From the NCBI GenBank assembly GCA_947459855.1, contig CANHFL010000009.1, positions 1 through 11,279 of the forward strand: a stretch of 11,279 bases of DNA. The letters are read 5' to 3'. Shown one piece after another: positions 1 to 4,834 of the stretch. Source of the stretch: Planctomycetaceae bacterium (GTDB lineage: Bacteria; Planctomycetota; Phycisphaerae; Phycisphaerales; SM1A02). The position numbers and the translations under genes were made by a program. The notes under the pieces were generated by a model. That model saw only the letters and a list, made by a program, of their open reading frames with translations, ran no database searches and was not told the DNA's origin. Position 1 is the stretch's first letter. Each line of letters opens with the position of its first letter.

Positions 1-668
1 ATCAGGACGCGCCGGCCCTTCACGTCGCCGATCAGGTTCTTGACGGTCACCTTCGTGCCGCTCTGGCGGCGCTTGTCGATGATGGCCATGTCGAAGCCGA
101 GCAGGCTCGCGAACATGTTGGCCACCTTCACGTTGCCCACGTCCGGGCTCACGACGACGCACTCGCCCAGCGAGTCGCGCATGGCCTGGTAGTGCTCGAC
201 GAGCACGGGGGCCGCCGTGAGGTGGTCCACCGGGATGTCGAAGAAGCCCTGGATCTGGGCGGCGTGCAGGTCGACGCACAGCACGCGGTCGCAGCCGGCC
301 TCGGTGATGAGGTTCGCGACCAGCTTCGCGGTGATGGGCACGCGGCCCTCGTCCTTGCGGTCCTGGCGCGCGTAGCCGAAGTAGGGGACCACGGCGGTGA
401 TCCGCTTGGCGCTCGCGCGGCGCAGGCAGTCGATGTAGACGAGCAGCTCCATGAGGCTGTCGTTGACCGGCATCGACGTGCTGCCCACGATGAAGCAGTC
501 GCGGCCGCGGACGTCCTCGGCCAGCTTCACCAGCAGCTCGCCGTCGGGGAACTGCACCGTCTCGGCCTGTCCGAGCGGGATCTCGATGTGGTCGCACATC
601 CGCTGGGCAAGCTCGCGCCCGATGCGGGTCGCGAAGATTTTCAGGTGGTCGCGGTCGGTCGCGCTCAT
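1..668 (-). CDS. prs: Ribose-phosphate pyrophosphokinase (PRPP synthase), 3' part missing
   Basis: Makes 5-phosphoribosyl-1-pyrophosphate from ribose 5-phosphate and ATP in the cytosol, for purine, pyrimidine, His, Trp and NAD synthesis. The first 222 residues are in the window and the C-terminal third lies beyond the left edge. Visible class I features are FPDGE (40-44), the NDSLMELL stretch (69-76), the ATP-binding loop FGYARQDRK (97-105), the VDLH motif (132-135) with the catalytic-region His135, IQGFFDIPVDH (139-149) and MAIIDKRR (194-201). The PRPP-binding DDxxxTGGT loop should follow just outside the window. The ATG overlaps the TGA of the upstream GlmU-like gene (ATGA, 4 bp), which decides the start and suggests translational coupling. 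A glmU-prs order is familiar from Firmicutes, where ctc/rplY and pth follow. The family assignment is secure; only the truncation by the window edge limits it. Confidence 0.96.
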   Translation of the reverse strand, partial: MSATDRDHLKIFATRIGRELAQRMCDHIEIPLGQAETVQFPDGELLVKLAEDVRGRDCFIVGSTSMPVNDSLMELLVYIDCLRRASAKRITAVVPYFGYARQDRKDEGRVPITAKLVANLITEAGCDRVLCVDLHAAQIQGFFDIPVDHLTAAPVLVEHYQAMRDSLGECVVVSPDVGNVKVANMFASLLGFDMAIIDKRRQSGTKVTVKNLIGDVKGRRVL

Positions 669-1459
669 GCCATGGCTCCGGTCGGGCGTGCGGAACGGCT
701 CTGGAGGATGCGGGTGACTTCGTCGAGCTGCTCGGGCGTGTTGACGCTGAGGACGTCCTCGGGCGGCACCGCGTCGACGACGCTCACGCGCTTGCCGTCG
801 CGGAGCAGCAGTTCGAACACGTCGGTCAGGTAGTACTCGCCGCTGGCGTTCTGGTTGGTCACGCGCTTCAGCGCGTCGAACAGGTCCGCCGTGCGGAAGC
901 AGTAGTAGCTGGGGTTGATCTCGCGGATCCGCAGCTGCTCGGGGGTTGCGTCCTTCTGCTCGACGATGCGCGCGAAGTTGCCGTGCGCGTCGCGCTGGAT
1001 GCGGCCGTAGCCCTGCGGGTCGGGGATCACCGCGGTGGCCAGCGTGGCGGCCGCGCCGCTGGAGCGGTGCGTGTCGAGCAGGACCCGCAGCGTCTCGGCG
1101 CGGATCAGCGGGCCGTCGCCGCACAGGACCAGGACCTCGTCGCCCAGCTGGCCTCGCTCGAAGAGGGGGCGCGCCATGTCGGCGGCGTGGCCCGTTCCCA
1201 GCTGCGGCATCTGCATCACGAACTCGGTGCCGGCGCGGCCGTCGAAGTGCGCGCGCACCAGGTCGGCGCCGTGGCCGATCACCAGCACCACCGGCGAGCA
1301 GTGCACCGCGCGCGCGGCGTCGACGACCCACTCCACCATCGGGCGGCCCATCGCGTGGTGCATCACCTTGGGCAGGTCGCTCTTCATGCGCGTGCCCTTG
1401 CCGGCGGCCAGGATCAGCGCGCTGCAGGTGTACGTGGAGGGATTGGTGTTCGTGCTCAT
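665..1459 (-). CDS. glmU: GlmU-like UDP-GlcNAc pyrophosphorylase, uridyltransferase domain only
   Basis: Probably joins UTP and GlcNAc-1-phosphate to give UDP-GlcNAc, the precursor of peptidoglycan and lipid A. The 264 residues match the N-terminal half of GlmU: LILAAGKGTRM (15-25) with Lys31 in DLPKV, QLGTGHA (86-92), the metal-binding Asp115 in CGDGPLI (113-119), GYGRI (150-154), IVEQKDA (165-171), EIN (180-182), GEYYLTD (207-213) and Asn240 in SVNTPEQ. The left-handed beta-helix acetyltransferase half of full-length GlmU (about 450 aa) is absent. The gene does not look broken: it ends cleanly and overlaps prs by 4 bp. GlcN-1-P acetylation would then need another enzyme, or the substrate may be another sugar phosphate. 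No Shine-Dalgarno site or -10 hexamer precedes the ATG, so it may be co-transcribed with the tRNA 52 bases upstream. The fold is certain; the exact sugar substrate is less so. Confidence 0.88.
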   Translation of the reverse strand: MSTNTNPSTYTCSALILAAGKGTRMKSDLPKVMHHAMGRPMVEWVVDAARAVHCSPVVLVIGHGADLVRAHFDGRAGTEFVMQMPQLGTGHAADMARPLFERGQLGDEVLVLCGDGPLIRAETLRVLLDTHRSSGAAATLATAVIPDPQGYGRIQRDAHGNFARIVEQKDATPEQLRIREINPSYYCFRTADLFDALKRVTNQNASGEYYLTDVFELLLRDGKRVSVVDAVPPEDVLSVNTPEQLDEVTRILQSRSARPTGAMA

Positions 1460-1511
1460 CGCGGGGTCGCAGTGGGGGAGTGGGCGACCATCGACGCGCG
1501 GTTGGGTGGAA

Positions 1512-1582
1512 CTGGCCCGCTAGGATTCGAACCTAGACAAGCAGGACCAAAACCTGCTGTGCTACCGTTACACCACGGGCCA
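1512..1582 (-). tRNA. tRNA-Gln (anticodon UUG)
   Basis: Read on the minus strand, the sequence folds into a complete 71-base cloverleaf. The acceptor stem TGGCCCG pairs with CGGGCCA. There is a 3-bp D stem (GTG/CAC), an anticodon stem GCAGG/CCTGC around the loop TTTTGGT (anticodon TTG), a 4-base variable loop, and a T arm CTAGG-TTCGAAT-CCTAG. The discriminator is G and the first pair is U1-A72, as in tRNA-Gln of other bacteria. No CCA is encoded, so it must be added after transcription. The GlmU-like gene begins 52 bases downstream on the same strand. Confidence 0.96.
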
Positions 1583-1645
1583 ACGGCTGCGTCGATGGGG
1601 TTGTCGATCTGGCGTTCAGTCGTGCGCGGGGGCGCCTCCAGGGGT

Positions 1646-1813
1646 TCAACCGTCGCCTGCGCGTGGCAGGCTCATCCGTCTGGCGCGGACCGGGAAACCC
1701 TGGCCGCGGCACCCTCGAGGCTGGAACAGCGCGGTCAATGCCGCTTTGCGCTGTCCCATGCGACGCCAGGCATCCAGCCAGTCGTCGTCGGCCCATCGTG
1801 AGGGACGGGACAT
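1646..1813 (-). CDS. Possible 55-residue small protein, unrecognised
   Basis: An ATG-to-TGA frame of 55 residues begins MSRPSRWADDDWLDAW and is rich in Arg, Trp and Asp at the N-terminus, with a possible amphipathic helix to about residue 28 and a basic tail. I recognise no family. It lacks a Shine-Dalgarno site, and the only -10-like hexamer (TACCAT) overlaps its own ATG, which is badly placed. Third-position base use is much less G/C-rich than in neighbouring genes. It ends 63 bases before tRNA-Gln on the same strand. Chance open frame is the simpler explanation; it is recorded only because nothing else occupies this interval. Confidence 0.13.
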   Translation of the reverse strand: MSRPSRWADDDWLDAWRRMGQRKAALTALFQPRGCRGQGFPVRARRMSLPRAGDG

Positions 1814-1844
1814 GGTAGCGGAAGCGGCCGATGAACGAAATGGT

Positions 1845-1899
1845 GTTCGGGATAACCCGGGGTGGTTTCCTGCGGAAACCACCCCGGGTTATCCCGAAC
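1845..1899. repeat. Perfect 26-bp inverted repeat with a 3-base loop
   Basis: The left arm (1845-1870) and right arm (1874-1899) are exact reverse complements around the loop TGC. Each arm contains GTTCGGGATAACC and CCCGGG. There is no T-tract on either side. The structure ends 45 bases before the aat start and would lie in any aat leader beginning upstream of it. Just right of it, GGGGTTTCC (1900-1908) could pair with part of the right arm (1874-1885, with a 3-base bulge), giving a weaker alternative hairpin. Flanks show no obvious target-site duplication. It could be a dispersed palindromic repeat, a recent template-switch product or a regulatory RNA hairpin. Confidence 0.97.
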
Positions 1900-1944
1900 G
1901 GGGTTTCCTATCGGACGCCCGTTGCGGTATCCAGTTGCGCTGCA

Positions 1945-2550
1945 ATGCCCCGGCCGCTGACCCCTGAACTGGTGCTGACCGGCTACCTGCGCGGCGCCTT
2001 CCCGATGACGGACCCCGAAACGGGCCGCGTCGACTGGTTCACGTGCGACCCGCGGGCGATCGTTCCGCTGGATGGGGGGTTCCGCGTGCGGCCCAGCCTG
2101 GCGCGCGTGGTGCGCAGCGGGCGCTTCGAGATCCGCGTGGACACCGCCTTCGACGACGTGATCGCCGACTGCGCCCGCGACCGCTCCGACGAGAACCGCA
2201 ACTGGATCGGCGACGAGCTCCGCGCCGTCTACGGCGAACTCCACCGCATGGGCTTCGCGCACAGCGTCGAGGCGTGGCGCGGCGGGCAGCTGGTGGGCGG
2301 CCTCTACGGCGTGGCGATCAAGGGCGCGTTCTTCGGGGAGAGCATGTTCTGCCGACCCGAGCTCGGCGGCACCGACGCCAGCAAGGTGTGCCTGGTGCAC
2401 CTGGTCGATCGGCTGCGCGCGGGCGGGTTCGTGCTGTGCGATTCGCAGTACGCGAACGCGCACATGGCGCAGTTCGGGCTGGTCGAGATCCCGGCCGCCG
2501 AGTACCTGGCGCGGCTCGAGGACGCGGTCGAGGTCACGGCAGTGTGGTAG
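1945..2550 (+). CDS. aat: Leucyl/phenylalanyl-tRNA--protein transferase
   Basis: Transfers Leu or Phe from aminoacyl-tRNA to proteins with N-terminal Arg or Lys, marking them for ClpS/ClpAP degradation in the cytosol. The 201 residues show YLRGAFP (14-20), CDPRAIVPL (34-42), WIGDELRAVYGELHRMGFAHSVE (87-109, the family's W-I-x-x-x-x-x-x-A-Y-x-x-L-H-x-x-G-x-A-H-S-x-E pattern), GGLYGVAIKGAFFGESMF (118-135) and SK (146-147). E. coli Aat has 234 residues; this one lacks most of its N-terminal extension, including the GLLAIGGDL-type segment. The frame is open upstream to 1831, but that stretch runs through the palindrome and resembles nothing in Aat, so the ATG at 1945 is preferred. No Shine-Dalgarno is visible. 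It is the first gene of a tight cluster; the next start is 11 bases after its stop. Confidence 0.95.
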   Translation: MPRPLTPELVLTGYLRGAFPMTDPETGRVDWFTCDPRAIVPLDGGFRVRPSLARVVRSGRFEIRVDTAFDDVIADCARDRSDENRNWIGDELRAVYGELHRMGFAHSVEAWRGGQLVGGLYGVAIKGAFFGESMFCRPELGGTDASKVCLVHLVDRLRAGGFVLCDSQYANAHMAQFGLVEIPAAEYLARLEDAVEVTAVW

Positions 2551-2553
2551 CCT
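2545..2553 (+). promoter_or_regulatory. Possible extended -10 (TGGTAGCCT) for the CD225 gene
   Basis: TGG followed by TAGCCT (2548-2553) matches the extended -10 pattern TGnTAnnnT, and its TAG is the stop codon of aat. It lies 8 bases before the CD225 ATG, so a transcript would begin at or next to the start codon. No convincing -35 is present. It may let CD225-DUF2752 be expressed separately from aat. Confidence 0.35.
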
Positions 2554-2561
2554 CCGGCCCC

Positions 2562-2858
2562 ATGAGCAACACTCCTCCGGTGGCACCCATGCCGGTGTCG
2601 GGCGCTTGGCAGCCCAAGAGCCTCGTCCCGCCGATCCTCATCACCATCTGCTGCTGCCTCCTCGGCGGCATCGGGGCGATCGTGTTCACGGCGCAGGCCA
2701 ACACGGCCGGCGCGTCGGGCAACATCGCACTGGCCGAGCAGAAGGCCCGCACCGCGAAGACCTGGATGATCGTCTCGGTCGTGCTCGGCGTGATTTCGGC
2801 GGTGGTCGGCGGCATCCTGTCGGCGATGGGTCAGCTGGCGCAGAGCGCCCAGCCCTGA
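2562..2858 (+). CDS. CD225/dispanin family small membrane protein
   Basis: A 98-residue protein with the CD225 (IFITM/dispanin) layout: a proline-rich N-terminus (1-23), a first hydrophobic segment at about 22-44 with a Cys triplet at 30-32 (PPILITICCCLLGGIGAIVF), a short linking region with the family-like A-x-x-K-A-R-x-A-K-x-W pattern (58-68), and a second hydrophobic segment at about 68-89. Eukaryotic IFITM members restrict virus entry by altering membrane fusion; the role of bacterial members is not established. The Cys triplet resembles the palmitoylated cysteines of IFITMs, but lipidation here is only conjecture. It starts 11 bases after aat, and the DUF2752 gene begins 2 bases after its stop. 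Family assignment is good; function is unknown. Confidence 0.87.
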   Translation: MSNTPPVAPMPVSGAWQPKSLVPPILITICCCLLGGIGAIVFTAQANTAGASGNIALAEQKARTAKTWMIVSVVLGVISAVVGGILSAMGQLAQSAQP

Positions 2859-2860
2859 CC

Positions 2861-3313
2861 GTGGACGCGACGCCGTCACGAAGGTGGCATTCGCCGCGGT
2901 TCGCCGCCGGCGCGCTGCTGCTCACCCTCTGCGCCGTGGCGCTCCTGCTGTGGTTTCGGCCTCCGGCGCCTGGCTCGTGGTACCCGTCCTGCCCAACCCG
3001 GACCCTTCTCGGCATCCACTGTCCGGGCTGCGGCTCCACGCGTGCATGCGGGGCGCTGGCGCATGGCGACGTGGTGGGCGCCTGGCGCTTCAACCCCGCG
3101 TTGGTGCTGGTTGGGCTCCCGCTGCTTGGGTGGCTCGTGGTGTCGGCGATCGCCGCGCTCGTCACCGGTCGCTGGCTCCGCGCGCCGATCGCGCTGCCCC
3201 CGCGTGCCGGCTGGTGGATCGCGGCGCTGCTGGTCGCCTACATGGTGCTGCGGAACGTCCCGGTTCAGTCGCTCGATTGGCTGCGTCCGCCCGACCACGC
3301 GTTGCCCGCGTGA
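2861..3313 (+). CDS. DUF2752 family membrane protein
   Basis: A 150-residue protein of the DUF2752 family. The signature is YPSCP (41-45) followed by LLGIHCPGCGSTRA (49-62), then ALAHGDVVGAWRFNP (65-79). Cys44, Cys54 and Cys57 are typical of the family and may bind a metal or form a disulfide. Hydrophobic segments lie at about 14-33, 80-102 and 116-132, so three membrane passes are likely. The start is GTG: no in-frame ATG lies near the N-terminus, the first Met inside the protein is at about residue 128, and the GTG is 2 bases after the CD225 stop with no Shine-Dalgarno, which implies translational coupling. DUF2752 genes are often found beside CD225 or TM2-type genes. The biochemical role is unknown. 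Confidence 0.85.
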   Translation: MDATPSRRWHSPRFAAGALLLTLCAVALLLWFRPPAPGSWYPSCPTRTLLGIHCPGCGSTRACGALAHGDVVGAWRFNPALVLVGLPLLGWLVVSAIAALVTGRWLRAPIALPPRAGWWIAALLVAYMVLRNVPVQSLDWLRPPDHALPA

Positions 3314-3348
3314 ATCGGTCGATCATCCGGGCCGTGCGTTTCCGACGC

Positions 3349-3498
3349 TCAGCGGCGGGGGAGCTTCGCGATGGCGCGGCCTAGGTCGCCGCGGCCGATC
3401 AGCCGCATCTTTCCCGCCAGCGGGCGCAGGACGGCCACCGACTTCGCCGCGCGGGGCGCGAGCGGGGGCTGCTGCTGGCTGGGGCGGGTCAGAAGCAT
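3349..3498 (-). CDS. Possible 49-residue basic small protein, unrecognised
   Basis: The minus-strand ATG at 3498 opens a 49-residue frame starting MLLTRPSQQQPPLAPRAAK and ending in AIAKLPRR. The N-terminal 20 residues are rich in Pro and Gln. The rest holds many Arg and Lys with hydrophobic spacing (VAVLRPLAGKMRLIGRG) and could form a short basic helix. There is no transmembrane segment and no family I recognise. The case for reality is its promoter: TTGACT and TACCAT with a 16-base spacer end 9 bases before the ATG, which would give an almost leaderless mRNA. The same promoter could instead drive a small RNA. It reads away from ychF, toward the 3' end of the DUF2752 gene. Confidence 0.35.
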   Translation of the reverse strand: MLLTRPSQQQPPLAPRAAKSVAVLRPLAGKMRLIGRGDLGRAIAKLPRR

Positions 3499-3507
3499 GG
3501 GTGCCGG

Positions 3508-3535
3508 ATGGTAACTCCGGGACTGCGCAAGTCAA
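3508..3535 (-). promoter_or_regulatory. Sigma-70-like promoter (TTGACT-16-TACCAT)
   Basis: On the minus strand a -35 box TTGACT (plus 3530-3535) and a -10 box TACCAT (plus 3508-3513) are separated by 16 bases. Initiation about 7 bases past the -10 would start the RNA within a few bases of the ATG at 3498. This is the best two-box promoter I see in the window. The -35 sits inside the inverted repeat at 3527-3545. Confidence 0.5.
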
Positions 3536-3545
3536 GGAGACTTGC
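3527..3545. repeat. 7-bp inverted repeat overlapping a -35 box (operator candidate)
   Basis: GCAAGTC (3527-3533) and GACTTGC (3539-3545) are perfect reverse complements around AAGGA. The left arm overlaps the TTGACT -35 box of the minus-strand promoter, so a dimeric repressor bound here could block it. It could also occur by chance in GC-rich sequence. Confidence 0.4.
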
Positions 3546-3597
3546 TGCAACTCCAGCGTCTGCAGGATGTTATGGCGGACCTTTGGCTCCGGATACG

Positions 3598-3634
3598 GGC
3601 GCGGCGCCCCCTGCAGGGCTCGGGCCCGCCGCCC
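3598..3634 (-). terminator. GC-rich imperfect hairpin just after ychF
   Basis: Starting 5 bases past the ychF stop on the minus strand, GGGCGGCG can pair with CGCCGCGCCC leaving a 2-base bulge, with a CCCTGCAGGG self-complementary segment in the loop. No T-run follows, so it is not a classical intrinsic terminator. It may still mark the 3' end of the ychF mRNA. Confidence 0.22.
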
Positions 3635-3638
3635 TTCC

Positions 3639-4727
3639 TCACACGTTGAACAGGAAGTGCGCCACGTCGCCGTCCGCCATGACGTAGCCCTTGCCCTCGC
3701 TGCGCATGCGGCCTGCCTCGCGGATCGCTTTCTCGTTCTTGTGCTTCTGCAGGTCGGGCACCGAGTAGATCTCGGCCCGGATGAACCCGCGCTCGAAGTC
3801 CGTGTGGATGACGCCGGCGGCCTGCGGGGCGGTGGCGCCCTTCTGGACGGTCCAGGCGCGGATCTCCTTGGGGCCCGCGGTGAAGTAGCTCTGGAGCCCC
3901 AGCAGGTCGTACGCCGCGCGCGCCACCGTGTGCAGCGCGGGCTCCGACATGCCCAGGTCCTTCAGCATCTCGGCGCGGTCGGCCTCGGTCAGTTCGGCCA
4001 GCTCGCTCTCGATCTTGGCGCAGACCACGACCACCTTGCCGCCGTTGGCGGCCGCGTAGTCGCGCACCTTCTTGACCAGCGGGCCGTCGCCCTTCGGGTC
4101 GGATTCGTCCACGTTGGCCACGAACAGCACGGGCTTGGCCGTGATCATGCCCAGGGAGCGCAGCGTCTTGCGCTCTTCCTCGTCCAGCTGCAGGCTGCGG
4201 ACGGGGTTCCCGGCGTCCAGGCAGGCCTTGCACTTCTGCAGGACGGCCACCTTGGCGATGGCCTCCTTGTCGCCGCCCCTGGCGGTCCGGGCCGCCTTGT
4301 CCAGGATGTTGTCGACGCCCTGCATGTCGGCCAGCATCAGCTCGGTCTCGATGGTGCCGATGTCCCGGATCGGGTCGACCGAGCCCTCGACGTGGACGAT
4401 GTCCGCGTTCTCGAAGCACCGGACGACGTGCAGGATGGCGTCGACCTCGCGGATGTGGCTCAGGAACTTGTTCCCCAGGCCCTCGCCCTCGCTGGCGCCG
4501 CGGACGATGCCCGCGATGTCGACCAGCCGGATGATGGCCGGGATGATCTTCTGGCTCTGGATGTGCTCCTGCAGGATCGCCAGCCGGTGGTCGGGCACGG
4601 TGATGACCCCGACGTTCGGCTCGATGGTGCAGAAGGGGTAGTTGGCCGCCTCGATCCCCGCCGCGGTGAGGGCGTTGAAGAGCGTGCTCTTTCCGACGTT
4701 CGGGAGGCCGACGATTCCTGCTTCCAT
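3639..4727 (-). CDS. ychF: Redox-regulated ATPase/GTPase YchF (Obg/OLA1 family)
   Basis: A universally conserved ribosome-associated P-loop NTPase that in other species binds ATP better than GTP and affects translation and stress responses. The 362 residues match the usual 363. Visible are G1 GLPNVGKST (7-15), the [12 protein letters not shown] switch I region (29-40), G3 LVDIAGIV (68-75) followed by [13 protein letters not shown] (77-89), an NVDE G4-like motif (205-208), and a C-terminal TGS domain from about 278 ending [17 protein letters not shown]. The frame is open upstream to 4871, but [14 protein letters not shown] is the standard family start. A TACCAT hexamer 10 bases before the ATG fits a leaderless transcript. 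It is divergent from mrdA across 107 bases. In many bacteria ychF lies next to pth, which may lie off the left edge near prs. Confidence 0.97.
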   Translation of the reverse strand: MEAGIVGLPNVGKSTLFNALTAAGIEAANYPFCTIEPNVGVITVPDHRLAILQEHIQSQKIIPAIIRLVDIAGIVRGASEGEGLGNKFLSHIREVDAILHVVRCFENADIVHVEGSVDPIRDIGTIETELMLADMQGVDNILDKAARTARGGDKEAIAKVAVLQKCKACLDAGNPVRSLQLDEEERKTLRSLGMITAKPVLFVANVDESDPKGDGPLVKKVRDYAAANGGKVVVVCAKIESELAELTEADRAEMLKDLGMSEPALHTVARAAYDLLGLQSYFTAGPKEIRAWTVQKGATAPQAAGVIHTDFERGFIRAEIYSVPDLQKHKNEKAIREAGRMRSEGKGYVMADGDVAHFLFNV

Positions 4728-4737
4728 AGGGGGAGGG

Positions 4738-4743
4738 ATGGTA
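4738..4743 (-). promoter_or_regulatory. Possible -10 box (TACCAT) for ychF
   Basis: On the minus strand TACCAT ends 10 bases before the ychF ATG; the intervening bases are pyrimidine-rich (CCCTCCCCCT) with no Shine-Dalgarno. A weak -35 (TGGGCA, plus 4762-4767) lies 18 bases upstream, within a stem-loop. The arrangement suggests a very short leader or none. Confidence 0.4.
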
Positions 4744-4754
4744 CGCTCCCCGCA

Positions 4755-4800
4755 CGGAACCTGCCCATGGACGGGCAGTTCCGCGCGGCAGGACGCCGCG
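4755..4800. repeat. Two adjacent stem-loops between ychF and mrdA
   Basis: The first has arms CGGAACCTGCCC (4755-4766) and GGGCAGTTCCG (4773-4783), pairing with one bulged C around a 6-base loop. The second is a perfect 6-bp repeat, CGCGGC (4784-4789) and GCCGCG (4795-4800). They occupy the divergent control region, the first overlapping the possible -35 of ychF. They could be regulator-binding sites or structure in the mrdA leader. Confidence 0.5.
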
Positions 4801-4824
4801 GAACCGCCCACGGGCCCGATGGTC

Positions 4825-4828
4825 AGGA
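4825..4828 (+). promoter_or_regulatory. Shine-Dalgarno AGGA before mrdA
   Basis: AGGA ends 6 bases before the ATG at 4835. It supports this start, from which a short polar stretch leads into the membrane anchor. Most other starts in the window have no such site. Confidence 0.5.
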
Positions 4829-4834
4829 CGACCG

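Larger units (their letters stand above)
1583..1944. other. Intergenic region between tRNA-Gln and aat
   Basis: This 362-base stretch lies upstream of both the minus-strand tRNA/glmU/prs group and the plus-strand aat group, so promoters for both should be here. I see no confident gene. It holds the palindrome at 1845-1899 and a weak possible 55-codon minus-strand ORF. A hexamer TACCAT on the minus strand (plus positions 1812-1817) matches the one placed before ychF and could serve the tRNA transcript, but no good -35 accompanies it. For aat the only -10-like sequence is TATCCA at 1928-1933, 11 bases before the ATG. Frames open through the region have less G/C-biased third positions than the real genes. 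Confidence 0.6.
3314..3638. other. Gap between the convergent DUF2752 and ychF genes
   Basis: This 325-base stretch separates two convergent genes. It contains a possible 49-codon minus-strand ORF with a promoter, a 7-bp inverted repeat over that promoter's -35 box, and a GC-rich imperfect stem after ychF. I see no T-tract terminator for either flanking gene. Beyond these I see nothing. Confidence 0.55.

Noticed and set aside
665..1582. A functional link between tRNA-Gln and the GlmU-like gene through glutamine-dependent GlcN synthesis
   Set aside because: Adjacency of a tRNA and a housekeeping gene is common and nothing in the sequence supports a regulatory link.
1845..1899. The palindrome as a rho-independent terminator
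   Set aside because: There is no T-run on either strand, and the genes on both sides read away from it, so there is no transcript to terminate.
1831..1944. An N-terminal extension of Aat by 38 codons
   Set aside because: The extension is encoded by the palindrome and resembles nothing in Aat. The ATG at 1945 begins just before the conserved YLRG segment.
1945..3313. aat-CD225-DUF2752 as an antiviral or N-degron defence operon
   Set aside because: Aat is a general protein-turnover enzyme, the CD225 gene may have its own promoter, and no nuclease, sensor or mobile-element genes are nearby.
3598..3634. The ychF 3' hairpin as a confident terminator
   Set aside because: The stem is imperfect and lacks a T-tract, so it is kept only as a low-confidence feature.
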